Part shown: positions 31,972 to 43,048 of the stretch, piece after piece
Position numbering within the stretch: position 1 is the stretch's first letter
Layout of the letters: the number at the start of each line of letters is the position of its first letter
Assembly (NCBI GenBank): GCA_030696345.1
Contig: JAUYSK010000022.1
Location: forward strand, 186,001-250,000
Source: Azonexus sp.
GTDB lineage: Bacteria; Pseudomonadota; Gammaproteobacteria; Burkholderiales; Rhodocyclaceae
DNA length: 64,000 bases
Direction: 5' to 3'
Notes under the pieces: model-generated
Told to the model about the DNA's origin: nothing
The model's database searches: none
The model's input: only the letters and a program-made list of their open reading frames with translations
Program-made: the position numbers and the translations under genes

Positions 31972-31991
31972 TCTGTGCCCCGGCGTACATA
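31972..31991. promoter_or_regulatory. 20-bp inverted repeat, copy 7
   Basis: TCTGTGCC-CCGG-CGTACATA, in the divergent region between the BON/Mla operon and the FecR-like gene. Confidence 0.55.
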
Positions 31992-32031
31992 GCCGCTTTT
32001 CAAAAAATAAACGTCGCCTCAATGGGGGCCA

Positions 32032-32051
32032 TCGGTGCGCTGGCTAACAGA
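32032..32051. promoter_or_regulatory. 20-bp inverted repeat, copy 8
   Basis: TCGGTGCG-CTGG-CTAACAGA, 40 bp from copy 7 and 54 bp before the FecR-like start. Confidence 0.5.
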
Positions 32052-32105
32052 CCGTTGGTCCGGGCCACGGGATGCTGTCGATGCGTTCTTTCGCAAGGAA
32101 AAATC

Positions 32106-34520
32106 ATGCAGATGCAAACGGTTCGTCGTGGTGTGCTGGCCTTGGCCGCCGGCCTGGCAATACTCGCCTCAGGCAGTTGGGCGGCAAGTGATCCACCTTC
32201 GCGGGTGGCGCGGCTGGGATATCTGGCCGGAACGGTCAGTTTTTCACCAGCGGGTGAAAACGACTGGGTGCAGGCGACGGTCAACCGGCCGCTGAGCAAC
32301 GGCGACCGCCTGTGGACCGATCCCGACGCCGGGGCGCGGGCCGAAATTCAGGTGGGCGGCGCGATGATCCGGATGGATGCCGGAACCAGCCTGTCCATCC
32401 TCAATCTCGATGATCGCATTGCCCAGATGCAGCTCACCCAGGGCACCTTGAATGTCCGCGTGCGGCGGCTGGATCCGAATCAGGTGTTCGAAGTGGATAC
32501 GCCGAATCTCGCCTTTACGCTGCGCCAGGCCGGTGAATACCGGATCGACGTTGATCCCGAGGGCAATGCGACGACCATCGTGGTTCGTTCCGGCAAGGGT
32601 GAGGCTTACGGCGAAGAGGCTTCCTATGTGATCGATTCACGCCAGCCCTATCGCTTCACCGGCACCGGCTTGCGCGATTACCAACCGGTCAGCGCGCCCC
32701 GTCCGGACGAGTTCGATCGCTGGGCAAGCAGTCGTGACCGCAGCTATGACAATTCTCGCTCCGCCCGCTATGTTTCATCCGACGTCGTCGGCTATCAGGA
32801 TCTTGACGCCAATGGCACCTGGCGGGTCGATGCCAGCTACGGCAACGTCTGGGTGCCGAACCGGGTCGAGGCCAATTGGGCGCCTTACAGCGACGGGCAC
32901 TGGTCCTGGGTTGACCCGTGGGGCTGGACCTGGATCGATGCAGCGCCCTGGGGCTATGCGGTATCCCACTACGGCCGCTGGGCGAATATGCGCGGCACCT
33001 GGGGCTGGGTGCCGGGGCCGGTACGCTCCCGTGCCTATTACGCGCCGGCGCTGGTTGCCTTCGTTGGCGGCAATAACTTTCAGCTGAGCATTTCCAGCGG
33101 CAATGTCGGTGGCGTCGCCTGGTTTCCGCTGGCCCCGCGCGAGGTCTATCGCCCTGCCTACCAGGTTAGCCGGCGCTATTTCGAGAACGTCAATCACAGC
33201 AATACCGTGATTAACAATGCGGTGATCATCAACCAGTACAACACTACGAACATTACCAACGTGGTCTATGCCAACCGGCAGGTTAGCGGTGCCATGGTTG
33301 CCGTGCCAACGGCCACATTCATTCAGTCGCAATCGGTCTCCCGAGGGCGGCAGCGGATATCCCGCGAAGCTACTGCCGGACGGCCGGTGGCGATTGCACC
33401 ATTGGCAGCGCCGACGGAAAAAAGTGTGCATGGTGCTGCCACGCGGGGCGACAAGCCGCCATCCAAAGTATTTGAGCGACCGGTAGTCGCACGCTCGGCC
33501 GTTCCTGCTGCGCATACCGGCTTTGCCGCCCAACGCGAACAGCTGGCCGAGAAACCAGGCCGGCCTTTAGATGCGGCCCGGCGCCAGCAACTTAAACCGG
33601 AAGCCGCCGTACCTGCCCCGATCGTCAAGGTGCTGGCACCGCGAGCCGATGGACCAAAGGTAATGCGTCCCCCACCCGCTGTCGCCAAGCCGGAACAGGG
33701 GCGCGGACAAGCGGATGCTCGCCAGGAGCGTGCCGGATCGGTAGCTCCGGGGGCTGCTCCGCAAGGCAAGGAAGCAGTGCCGGCCAAACCGGCCACGCCG
33801 GTTGCTCAGGAGCCTCGCGGAAAGGCAGTGCCGAACGGCAATAAAACGCAGCCGGTGGCGCCGGCATCAGAACCGCCAAAATCTGTTGGCAGGCCAAGGG
33901 ATGTTGTCACGGAATCGCCAAAACAGCGTGGCAAGCCGGAACCGGATGGCAAGCGTGACCAGACAACGCCGGCTGTTGTGACTATGCCGGAAAAGCCCAT
34001 AGCAGCTCCACCGCCTAGGCCAGCCCCAAAGGCAGCTCCACCGCAGGAATCGGCGGTGCCACCAGCAGAGTCTCGCAGCAAGTTGGAACCGCGCAACAGG
34101 AATGAAACGCCGACTCAGCCAGTGGTTCAGCCCAAAGCCGTTGCGCCGCCGGAAGCTGTCAGGCGCCCGGACAGGGTTCAGGATTCGCCTGCATCTTCTC
34201 CAGAGCCCCGCAACAAGCCAGAGCAGCGCAATAAATCGGAGTCACGGGGCAATTCGGAACAGCGCGTTCCGGTAGTTGCACCGCCACCACGTGCTGCCGA
34301 ACCAAGGGTGTCGCCGCCGCAGGTGGCTGCACCGGCGCCGGTCCAGCAGATGCCACAGCAACGCGCCGCTCCTCCTCCGCGCGAAGCGCCGCCACCGCAA
34401 GCTGCACCACGTGCCCCGGCTCCACCGCAGGCCGCACCTGCGGCTGAGCGCCCGAACGATCGGCAGCGGGGTGGTGGCGACCAGCAGCGTCAGGACGACA
34501 ACCGCAAGCCGGATAAATAG
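32106..34520 (+). CDS. FecR-domain / DUF6600-type exported protein with long Pro-Ala-rich tail
   Basis: An 804-residue protein from the ATG at 32106 (AAGGA 7 nt upstream). It has a signal peptide (LALAAGLAILASGSWAA), a FecR-like domain (about 30-170: RLGYLAGTVSFSPAG, DRLWTDPDAGARAEIQVGG, FTLRQAGEYRIDVD), and a Trp/Tyr-rich region (about 225-345: NGTWRVDASYGNVWVPN, WSWVDPWGWTWIDAAPWGY, GTWGWVPGP) as in DUF6600 proteins. The last 370 residues are low-complexity Pro/Ala/Lys/Arg sequence, probably disordered. A surface or wall-spanning role is inferred. Two copies of the 20-bp repeat lie upstream. Confidence 0.75.
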   Translation: MQMQTVRRGVLALAAGLAILASGSWAASDPPSRVARLGYLAGTVSFSPAGENDWVQATVNRPLSNGDRLWTDPDAGARAEIQVGGAMIRMDAGTSLSILNLDDRIAQMQLTQGTLNVRVRRLDPNQVFEVDTPNLAFTLRQAGEYRIDVDPEGNATTIVVRSGKGEAYGEEASYVIDSRQPYRFTGTGLRDYQPVSAPRPDEFDRWASSRDRSYDNSRSARYVSSDVVGYQDLDANGTWRVDASYGNVWVPNRVEANWAPYSDGHWSWVDPWGWTWIDAAPWGYAVSHYGRWANMRGTWGWVPGPVRSRAYYAPALVAFVGGNNFQLSISSGNVGGVAWFPLAPREVYRPAYQVSRRYFENVNHSNTVINNAVIINQYNTTNITNVVYANRQVSGAMVAVPTATFIQSQSVSRGRQRISREATAGRPVAIAPLAAPTEKSVHGAATRGDKPPSKVFERPVVARSAVPAAHTGFAAQREQLAEKPGRPLDAARRQQLKPEAAVPAPIVKVLAPRADGPKVMRPPPAVAKPEQGRGQADARQERAGSVAPGAAPQGKEAVPAKPATPVAQEPRGKAVPNGNKTQPVAPASEPPKSVGRPRDVVTESPKQRGKPEPDGKRDQTTPAVVTMPEKPIAAPPPRPAPKAAPPQESAVPPAESRSKLEPRNRNETPTQPVVQPKAVAPPEAVRRPDRVQDSPASSPEPRNKPEQRNKSESRGNSEQRVPVVAPPPRAAEPRVSPPQVAAPAPVQQMPQQRAAPPPREAPPPQAAPRAPAPPQAAPAAERPNDRQRGGGDQQRQDDNRKPDK

Positions 34521-34526
34521 AAGCCC

Positions 34527-34546
34527 TTTGTGCGCCAGCGAACCGA
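34527..34546. promoter_or_regulatory. 20-bp inverted repeat, copy 9
   Basis: TTTGTGCG-CCAG-CGAACCGA, 97 bp before the second collagen-like lipoprotein gene. Confidence 0.5.
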
Positions 34547-34591
34547 GGCATCCCGCTTGCTGGCGTACTTTTGCGGTATTGCCCCCGGTTA

Positions 34592-36357
<1,766 letters not shown>

Positions 36358-36372
36358 CCGGCCCGGTGGCTA

Positions 36373-36392
36373 ACGGTGCGCTGACGCACTGA
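36373..36392. promoter_or_regulatory. 20-bp inverted repeat, copy 10
   Basis: ACGGTGCG-CTGA-CGCACTGA, 69 bp before the gene at 36462. Confidence 0.55.
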
Positions 36393-36461
36393 CTCGATGG
36401 ATTACGCCCATTAGCCTGAGATTTCATCCGGCTTGAACGGTTTACCCCAAGGAGAATATAA

Positions 36462-36983
36462 ATGTACGCATATCAACATCACGTATCTGGTTTCTTTGCC
36501 CACCGCGCCGAAGCCGAAGGCGCCCTTGCCAGTCTCGTCGCGCGTTGCATTCCCAGTGCCCAGATTCAGCTGTTCGATGCTGATTCCGGCCCGGCGGTGA
36601 CCAAGCCCAAAGGCGACAGCAATGAAGTGCTGAACAATGTCCTCGTCGATGGTGCCATCGGTACGGCAGTGGGTACCGGTATTGGCGCGCTGGCACAACT
36701 GGCCATCGTCGCCGGCAGTGTCAGTCTGTTTGTGGCCAGCCCGCTGGTCGCGCCCCTGGTCATGCTCGGCTGGGGTGCCAGCCTCGGTGCTTTTGTCGGC
36801 GCTGCAGCCGGGGCCAACAAAGATATTGAACCCAAGGAAGGCTGGCTAGCGGACCTGGTCCGTGACGCCGTCGCCAACGGCCAGGTCGTCCTGGTTGCCC
36901 AGACCTTTTCAGAGCAACAAACCACGATCGCGCGGGTAGTTGTCGGGGATGCCGTCGGCGAATTCAAGGACGCCGTCGGATAA
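36462..36983 (+). CDS. small membrane-associated stress-type protein, 173 residues
   Basis: The N-terminal 45 residues resemble the ferredoxin-like part of general stress proteins (VSGFFAHRAEAEGALASLV ... IPSAQIQLFD). Residues 60-120 form a glycine-rich hydrophobic hairpin (GAIGTAVGTGIGALAQLAIVAGSVSLFVASPLVAPLVMLGWG, cores GTAVGTGIGAL and PLVMLGWGASLG). A soluble C-terminus (VLVAQTFSEQQTTIARVV) follows. I do not know a named family. AAGGAG precedes the ATG, and copy 10 of the 20-bp repeat lies 69 bp upstream. Confidence 0.65.
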   Translation: MYAYQHHVSGFFAHRAEAEGALASLVARCIPSAQIQLFDADSGPAVTKPKGDSNEVLNNVLVDGAIGTAVGTGIGALAQLAIVAGSVSLFVASPLVAPLVMLGWGASLGAFVGAAAGANKDIEPKEGWLADLVRDAVANGQVVLVAQTFSEQQTTIARVVVGDAVGEFKDAVG

Positions 36984-37063
36984 GGCGTTTCAACCAGTAG
37001 CGGCTAAAAAATCGGGAGTACGTAGCGATCTCATTCTCCATCTGGGCGCTGGCCATCGGCCTG

Positions 37064-38377
37064 TTGTTGATCACGATGGCGCTAGCCGGTTCACTGATGA
37101 AGCGACTTCCGGTCAGTGCCTCAATGCTGTATCTGGCGGTTGGCTATGGACTGGGGAGCGCCGGCTGGGGATTGATGGCGCCGGATCCGCATCATGCTTC
37201 GGCCATTCTTGAGCGGGTGGCCGAAGTTGCCCTACTGATTTCGCTATTCTCGGTCGGTCTGAAGCTGGGGCTGCCGCTTTCGAGCCACCATTGGCGTCTG
37301 CCCTTGCGCCTGGCGTTCATATCGATGATGCTGACAGTCGGCTTCATCACGATCGTCGGCGTCTTTCTGTTCGATTTGCCGCTTGGTGCCGCTGTTCTGC
37401 TCGGTGGCATTCTGGCGCCGACTGACCCGGTACTTGCCTCGGATGTGCAGGTCGATGAACCCTGTGATCGCGATCGCCTGCGCTTCAGTCTGACCGGCGA
37501 GGGTGGGCTCAATGACGGCGCTGCCTTTCCCTTTGTGTACCTCGGGCTTGGCCTGCTCGGGCTGCACGAGCTCGGCAGCGGTGGCTGGCGCTGGCTGGGC
37601 GTTGATGTGCTCTGGGCAATGCTCGGCGGATTTCTGATCGGTGGTGTTCTGGGTGCCCTGATTGGCAAGCTGGTGGTTTATCTGCGAACCCGTCATCAGG
37701 AAGCTGTCGGGCTGGATGAATTCCTCGCTCTCGGGCTCGTTGCGTTGGCTTTCGGCGTCGCTCAACTGGCCTGTGCTTCGGGCTTTCTCGCTGTATTCGC
37801 TGCCGGCCTTGCCCTGCAGCGCGTCAAGGAACACTCGCGGCGCCAGAAGGCGCCGGATAAAGGCCCGGCAGGATTGCAAGGCAAGGAAGCGCACCTGGCT
37901 GTGGCGACCCATCCGAATCATGCCGGGGCTTACATGATGCAGGCGGTGCGAGGCTTCAATGAGCAACTGGAGCGGATCGCCGAGCTGGTCATCGTCCTCG
38001 CGGTTGGCGCCATGCTGCCCTACGCCAATGTCGATTGGCCGACGATCATCTTTCTGGCGCTGCTGTTTTTTGTCTTGCGCCCGTTATCGGTCTGGCTGGG
38101 CTTGCTCGGCGCTTCAGTCTCGGGCGATCAACGCCTGCTGATCGCCTGGTTCGGCATTCGCGGCATAGGCTCGATCTACTACCTGATGTTTGCCCTGAAT
38201 CACGGACTGAACGGCCCGCTGGCCGAGCTGATCATTACGGTCACACTGGCCGCCGTAAGCGCTTCGATTATTTTGCACGGCGTCTCGGTAACGCCTCTGA
38301 TGGCGATCTACGGGCGGCGGCAAGCGCGCAAGAGCCAGATTGCTCCAGCTGATAACCGGCGGCAAGAGACGCGTTGA
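37064..38377 (+). CDS. cation:proton antiporter (CPA1 / NhaP-type)
   Basis: About 437 residues with 12 or so membrane helices; signatures include LPVSASMLYLAVGYGLG, VGLKLGLPL, the family core GGILAPTDPVLASDVQV and FSLTGEGGLNDGAAFPFVYLG (core GEGGLNDGAAFP), and WFGIRGIGSIYYL. It exchanges Na+ or K+ for H+. The TTG at 37064 cuts into the first helix: the upstream codons read SFSIWALAIGL in frame, and GGGAG lies at 37014-37018, so translation may begin near 37028 at a non-standard codon (ATC). No in-frame ATG, GTG or TTG exists there. Confidence 0.85.
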   Translation: MLITMALAGSLMKRLPVSASMLYLAVGYGLGSAGWGLMAPDPHHASAILERVAEVALLISLFSVGLKLGLPLSSHHWRLPLRLAFISMMLTVGFITIVGVFLFDLPLGAAVLLGGILAPTDPVLASDVQVDEPCDRDRLRFSLTGEGGLNDGAAFPFVYLGLGLLGLHELGSGGWRWLGVDVLWAMLGGFLIGGVLGALIGKLVVYLRTRHQEAVGLDEFLALGLVALAFGVAQLACASGFLAVFAAGLALQRVKEHSRRQKAPDKGPAGLQGKEAHLAVATHPNHAGAYMMQAVRGFNEQLERIAELVIVLAVGAMLPYANVDWPTIIFLALLFFVLRPLSVWLGLLGASVSGDQRLLIAWFGIRGIGSIYYLMFALNHGLNGPLAELIITVTLAAVSASIILHGVSVTPLMAIYGRRQARKSQIAPADNRRQETR

Positions 38378-38391
38378 TCGGTTTATTCGCT

Positions 38392-38411
38392 TCTGTGTGC
38401 TGGCGCACAGA
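38392..38411. promoter_or_regulatory. 20-bp inverted repeat, copy 11
   Basis: TCTGTGTG-CTGG-CGCACAGA, nearly perfect. It lies 162 bp before the kinase / response regulator / Crp-type operon. Confidence 0.7.
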
Positions 38412-38573
38412 GCATTGGCTGTATATCTGCCAGGATTCACGAATGCTACCAATAGTCTGCCTATCCCAAGGCAGTTCGGCATTCGCGTTTTTTGAGAGGT
38501 CGGCCATGTCCGCAAATATTTCAATCCAGTTACTGGCGGAGTTGCATCTGCTGCGGTCAACGGCCAATTTCGC

Positions 38574-41500
38574 TTGAAAACCTCCAACCGGTTTATTGCG
38601 TTACTGATTGCTGCTGTCCTGTTGCTTGCGCTGGGGGCGACAGTTTCTTTCTGGGCTATTGCTCAAATGGAAGTGGCTGCCGAGGCGCGTAGCCATACTC
38701 GGCGTGTCATCAACACGGCAGAGGCATTGCTTTACATGTTGAGTGATGTCGAGACTGGGCAACGCGGTTTTGCGCTGACAGGGGATGAGTCCTTTCTCGA
38801 CACCTATCTGACTGGGCGCGACCGTATTCCTGACTATTTGGGCGAGTTGCGCGAAATCGTTCGGATTCAAGCAGGTCAATCTCATCTCGAGGCCATGTCG
38901 TCATTGATTGATGCCAAATTGGCGGAATCGGCGCAGGTCATCGTGTTGCGCCGCAATCACGAAATGGCAAGCATGCTGGCACTGGTCAAGGGTGGCCAGG
39001 GCAAGCGCCTGATGGATGCGATTCGCGTCGAGATCATTGCCTTGATGCAGATTGAGGAAAGCGAACTGGCCAAACTCGAACAGGAGTATCAGTCGAGCAT
39101 GCGCCAGCTGTTTTTCATCTTTCTGGGCGTCAGCTTGTTGGCGCTACTGTCGGTGCTTTCATTCGCCTATCTGATCTATTACAAGAGCAAGGAGCGTCTG
39201 AAGGATTTACTGCATGTCGAAACCCGGCATTTGCTTGAGCTTCAGGAGGAGATGAATTCGCAACTGCAACAGGCCAACAATGCCGCCGTGGAAAATGAGG
39301 AAAAACTCTCGGTAACGCTGAATTCAATTGGCGATGGGGTCATCGCCACCGATAGTAAAGCACGGGTGACCTTGCTGAATCCGATTGCCGAGCAACTCAC
39401 CGGGTGGACCCAGGCGGAGGCTAATGGTCGTCTCATCGATGAGGTTTTCCACATCATCAACAAAGAGACTCGCCTGTTGGCGGCAATTCCGGTGATGGAA
39501 ACGCTGGCACACGGCACCGTTCAGGGCTTGGCCAACCATACCGTACTGATTGCCCGTGATGGTTTCGAATACGACATCTCCGACAGTTGTGCCCCGATTC
39601 GCAACCGCGAAAACGAGTTGGTGGGGGCTGTACTGGTTTTTCGAAATGTCACTGAAGAGTATGCAGCTCAGCATGCTTTCGGCTTGCAGCAGCTGGAACT
39701 GGAGATGCAGAACAACGAGTTGCTGCAGTCGCGGGCGGCGCTGGATGCCTCGCAGGCGCGCTATTTCGATCTTTATGATCGCGCCCCCGTTGGCTATCTC
39801 ACCTTGAGCGAGTCGGGTTTGATCATTGAGGCCAATGCCTCGGCTGCCGCTATGTTCAATCTTGATAGAGCTGGTCTGGTCAAGCAGTCGATTACTCGAT
39901 TTGTCGACCAGAAAGATACAGATACCTACTATCAGCTGCGCCAACAGTTGATGGCAACGGGTGATCCCCAGGCTTGCGAACTGCGCTTGTGCAAGTCTGG
40001 TGACGAACAGCTATGGGCACATTTGTCGATCAGCAGCGCGCTTGATGAAGGCATGCCGGTCCTGCGCATGGTGATGACTGACATCAGCGCCCGCAAGCAA
40101 ACCGAGGAGGCCTTGTTCAAGGCTGGCGCTTTGCAACTGGCAATTTTCAATAGCGCCAATTTCTCGAGTATTGCAACGGACGCCAATGGCGTGATCCAGA
40201 TTTTCAATGTCGGTGCCGAGCGCATGCTGGGTTATGCCGCAGCTGACGTAATGAACAAGATTACCCCGGCTGATATTTCCGACCCGCTGGAAGTGATCAT
40301 CCGTGCGGAGGCCCTGAGCGTCGAGCTTGGTACGCCAATTTCACCGGGTTTCGAGGCATTGGTTTTTAAAGCTTCACGCGGCATCGAAGATATCTACGAA
40401 CTGACTTACATCCGCAAGGACGGCAGTCGCTTCCCCGCCGTTGTTTCAGTCACGGCGCTGCGTGACGAGCAAAACATGATTATTGGTTACCTGCTGATTG
40501 GTACCGACAACACAGCGCGCAAGGAGGCTGAATCTGCTTTGGTTAAAGCCGGCGCTTTGCAGAGCGCGATTTTCAACAGCGCCAATTTTTCGAGTATTGC
40601 AACAGATGCCAATGGCGTGATCCAGATTTTCAATGTCGGCGCCGAGCGCATGCTGGGTTATGCCGCCGCTGACGTGATGAACAAGATTACGCCGGCTGAT
40701 ATTTCTGACCCGCAGGAAGTGATCATCCGTGCCGAGGCTTTGAGCGTCGAGCTTGATACGCCAATTTCACCGGGATTTGAGGCGCTGGTGTTCAAGGCTT
40801 CGCGCGGCATCGAGGATATCTACGAACTGACCTATATCCGCAAGGACGGCAGTCGTTTCCCGGCAGTTGTCTCAGTCACGGCACTGCGTGATGAGCAAAA
40901 CATGATTATTGGTTACCTGCTGATTGGTACCGACAACACAGCCCGCAAGTTGGTCGAGGAGGAAAGAGCGCTGCTTGATCTGGCGCTGAAGGCGAAGAAT
41001 GTTGAACTTGAGAACGCCAGGGATGTGGCGGATGAAGCCAATCTGGCGAAATCGGATTTTCTCTCCAGCATGAGCCATGAGTTGCGCACACCGCTCGGGG
41101 CCATTCTCGGCTTTGCCCAACTGATCGAATCCGGCACACCGCAGCCGACGCCGAATCAGAAGCGCAGCGTCGATCAGATTCTCAAGGCCGGCTGGTATTT
41201 GCTTGAATTGATCAACGAAATTCTCGATCTGGCTGTGATCGAGTCCGGCAAGCTGTCGCTGTCGATTGAATCGGTATCACTGGCCGAGGTCTTGCACGAA
41301 TGCGAGGCCATGATCGAACCGCAGGCCGAAAAGCGTGGCATCAGCGTGGTGTTCGCAAAGTTGGAGGAAGTCTATTTTGTCAAAGCTGACCGGATGCGAG
41401 TCAAGCAGATACTGATCAACCTTCTTTCCAATTCGATCAAGTACAACAAGGCGGGGGGCACGGTGACCGTGATGTGCAGCATGAGCCAACCGGACTCGAT

Positions 41501-42203
41501 TCAGATCAGCGTTCGCGACACTGGCGACGGACTTTCAGCCGATTGGTTGGCACAGCTGTTCCAGCCATTCAATCGCCTTGGTCAGAAGGCAAATGTTGAA
41601 GAAGGCACCGGCATTGGCCTGGTGGTCTGCAAGCGTCTTGTTGAATTGATGGCGGGCGAGATCGGTGTTGAAAGCACGGTGGGGGTCGGCAGCGTGTTCT
41701 GGATCAAGCTGAAACTGACGGATGAGCCAAAATCCACCGGGCATGAAGACGATGCTGTGGTGCTTGATCGATTGCAGAATCATGGGGGCGAACAGCGGTA
41801 CACCTTGCTTTACGTCGAGGACAACCCGGCGAATCTGATGTTGATTGAAGACATCATTGCCCGCCGCCTTGATATCCGGTTGTTGAGTGCCAAGGATGGC
41901 AATGCCGGCGTTGAGCTGGCACGCAAGGCGCTGCCGGATGTCATCCTGATGGATATCAATCTGCCGGGGATCAGCGGGATCAAGGCCCTGGAAATACTGG
42001 CGAATGACAGCTTGACCGCCCACATTCCGGTGATCGCACTGAGTGCCAATGCCTTGCCGCGTGATATCCAGCGGGGTTTGGCCGCCGGGTTCGTCGGTTA
42101 TTTGACTAAGCCGATCAAGATCGTTGAGCTCATGCAGACGCTGGATCAGGCGCTCAAGAGCGTTCATGGCAAGTCGGTTGATATCCACATTGAGGAGGTG
42201 TGA
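38574..42203 (+). CDS. CHASE3-PAS hybrid sensor histidine kinase with duplicated PAS domain
   Basis: A 1209-residue hybrid kinase starting at TTG 38574. Order: membrane helix (8-29), CHASE3 sensor (about 35-170; DVETGQRGFALTGDESFLD), membrane helix (178-202), four PAS domains (about 238-365, 390-510, 515-656, 657-798), HisKA with His835 in MSHELRTP, HATPase (about 935-1045; LLSNSIKYNK, GTGIGL), and a receiver with Asp1127 in ILMDINLPG. PAS3 and PAS4 are near-identical copies from a 426-bp duplication. The stop overlaps the next start (TGATG). It heads an operon with a response regulator and a Crp-type regulator, under a strong copy of the 20-bp repeat. Confidence 0.9.
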   Translation: MKTSNRFIALLIAAVLLLALGATVSFWAIAQMEVAAEARSHTRRVINTAEALLYMLSDVETGQRGFALTGDESFLDTYLTGRDRIPDYLGELREIVRIQAGQSHLEAMSSLIDAKLAESAQVIVLRRNHEMASMLALVKGGQGKRLMDAIRVEIIALMQIEESELAKLEQEYQSSMRQLFFIFLGVSLLALLSVLSFAYLIYYKSKERLKDLLHVETRHLLELQEEMNSQLQQANNAAVENEEKLSVTLNSIGDGVIATDSKARVTLLNPIAEQLTGWTQAEANGRLIDEVFHIINKETRLLAAIPVMETLAHGTVQGLANHTVLIARDGFEYDISDSCAPIRNRENELVGAVLVFRNVTEEYAAQHAFGLQQLELEMQNNELLQSRAALDASQARYFDLYDRAPVGYLTLSESGLIIEANASAAAMFNLDRAGLVKQSITRFVDQKDTDTYYQLRQQLMATGDPQACELRLCKSGDEQLWAHLSISSALDEGMPVLRMVMTDISARKQTEEALFKAGALQLAIFNSANFSSIATDANGVIQIFNVGAERMLGYAAADVMNKITPADISDPLEVIIRAEALSVELGTPISPGFEALVFKASRGIEDIYELTYIRKDGSRFPAVVSVTALRDEQNMIIGYLLIGTDNTARKEAESALVKAGALQSAIFNSANFSSIATDANGVIQIFNVGAERMLGYAAADVMNKITPADISDPQEVIIRAEALSVELDTPISPGFEALVFKASRGIEDIYELTYIRKDGSRFPAVVSVTALRDEQNMIIGYLLIGTDNTARKLVEEERALLDLALKAKNVELENARDVADEANLAKSDFLSSMSHELRTPLGAILGFAQLIESGTPQPTPNQKRSVDQILKAGWYLLELINEILDLAVIESGKLSLSIESVSLAEVLHECEAMIEPQAEKRGISVVFAKLEEVYFVKADRMRVKQILINLLSNSIKYNKAGGTVTVMCSMSQPDSIQISVRDTGDGLSADWLAQLFQPFNRLGQKANVEEGTGIGLVVCKRLVELMAGEIGVESTVGVGSVFWIKLKLTDEPKSTGHEDDAVVLDRLQNHGGEQRYTLLYVEDNPANLMLIEDIIARRLDIRLLSAKDGNAGVELARKALPDVILMDINLPGISGIKALEILANDSLTAHIPVIALSANALPRDIQRGLAAGFVGYLTKPIKIVELMQTLDQALKSVHGKSVDIHIEEV
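40118..40969 (+). repeat. 426-bp tandem direct duplication encoding two PAS domains
   Basis: The segment beginning near AAGGCTGGCGCTTTG (about 40118) recurs 426 bp later with mostly silent differences: both copies encode AIFNSANFSSIATDANGV through YLLIGTDNTARK almost without change. The in-frame period is 142 codons. Confidence 0.85.
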
Positions 42204-43045
42204 TGATTTGTCACTCGGAAATACTTGAGGCCAGCATCCTGATTGTTGATGATCAGGAGTCGAACATTCTTTTGCTCGAGCAATTGCTCAGCGACGCTGG
42301 CTACACCCACGTCAGCTCGACAATGAATCCACAGGAAGTCTGCGCCCTGCATCGGCACAATAACTACGACCTGATCCTGCTCGACCTGCAAATGCCGGTG
42401 ATGGATGGTTTTCAGGTGATGGAAGGGCTCAAGACCAATGCGACGGATGCTTACCTTCCCGTTTTGGTGCTGACTGCGCAACCCGGTCACAAACTGCGGG
42501 CCTTGCAAGCCGGAGCGAAAGATTTCATCAGCAAGCCCTTCGATCTGGTTGAGGTGAAAACACGCATCCACAACATGCTGGAAGTCCGCCTGCTCTACAA
42601 GAAACTCGACAACTACAACAAGGTGCTTGAGCAGACGGTTCTGGAAAGAACCGCCGAATTGCGCGAAAGCGAAGCGCGCTATCGCAGCCTGACTGAGCTC
42701 GCTTCCGACTGGTATTGGGAGCAGGACGAGGAAATGAATTTCACCAAGGTTTCCGGCCCTGTCCAGGAAATGCTGGGGATTCAGGTCGACAGCCTGGCTG
42801 GCGATCACGGCGGTATTCCTAGCGCCGGCTGGAACGAGGCTGAGCGTGCCCTGTTGCTGGAGAGGATTGAAGCCCGCCAGCCATTTCTTGATTTTGTCTT
42901 CAGTCGTACCAATGCCGATGGCTCGCAGCAGCGTTTCCAGGTGAGTGGGGAGCCGATGTTCAATCAGTCCTCGCGCTTTATCGGCTACCGCGGTATCGGC
43001 ATCGAACTGACCAGCAGGCAGCAAGGCAACGAGACGGTGGGGTAA
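42203..43045 (+). CDS. response regulator with receiver and PAS domains
   Basis: A 280-residue protein. Receiver domain at about 8-125 (ILIVDDQESNI, phospho-Asp in LILLDLQMPVMDGF, LVLTAQP, Lys in FISKPFD), a short coiled coil (about 130-150, VLERTAELRESEARY) and a PAS domain (about 150-275). There is no DNA-binding or enzymatic output, so it must act through partner proteins. The ATG overlaps the kinase stop, with GAGGAGG upstream. The Crp-type regulator follows by 3 bp and is the obvious candidate partner. Confidence 0.88.
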   Translation: MICHSEILEASILIVDDQESNILLLEQLLSDAGYTHVSSTMNPQEVCALHRHNNYDLILLDLQMPVMDGFQVMEGLKTNATDAYLPVLVLTAQPGHKLRALQAGAKDFISKPFDLVEVKTRIHNMLEVRLLYKKLDNYNKVLEQTVLERTAELRESEARYRSLTELASDWYWEQDEEMNFTKVSGPVQEMLGIQVDSLAGDHGGIPSAGWNEAERALLLERIEARQPFLDFVFSRTNADGSQQRFQVSGEPMFNQSSRFIGYRGIGIELTSRQQGNETVG

Positions 43046-43048
43046 GTG

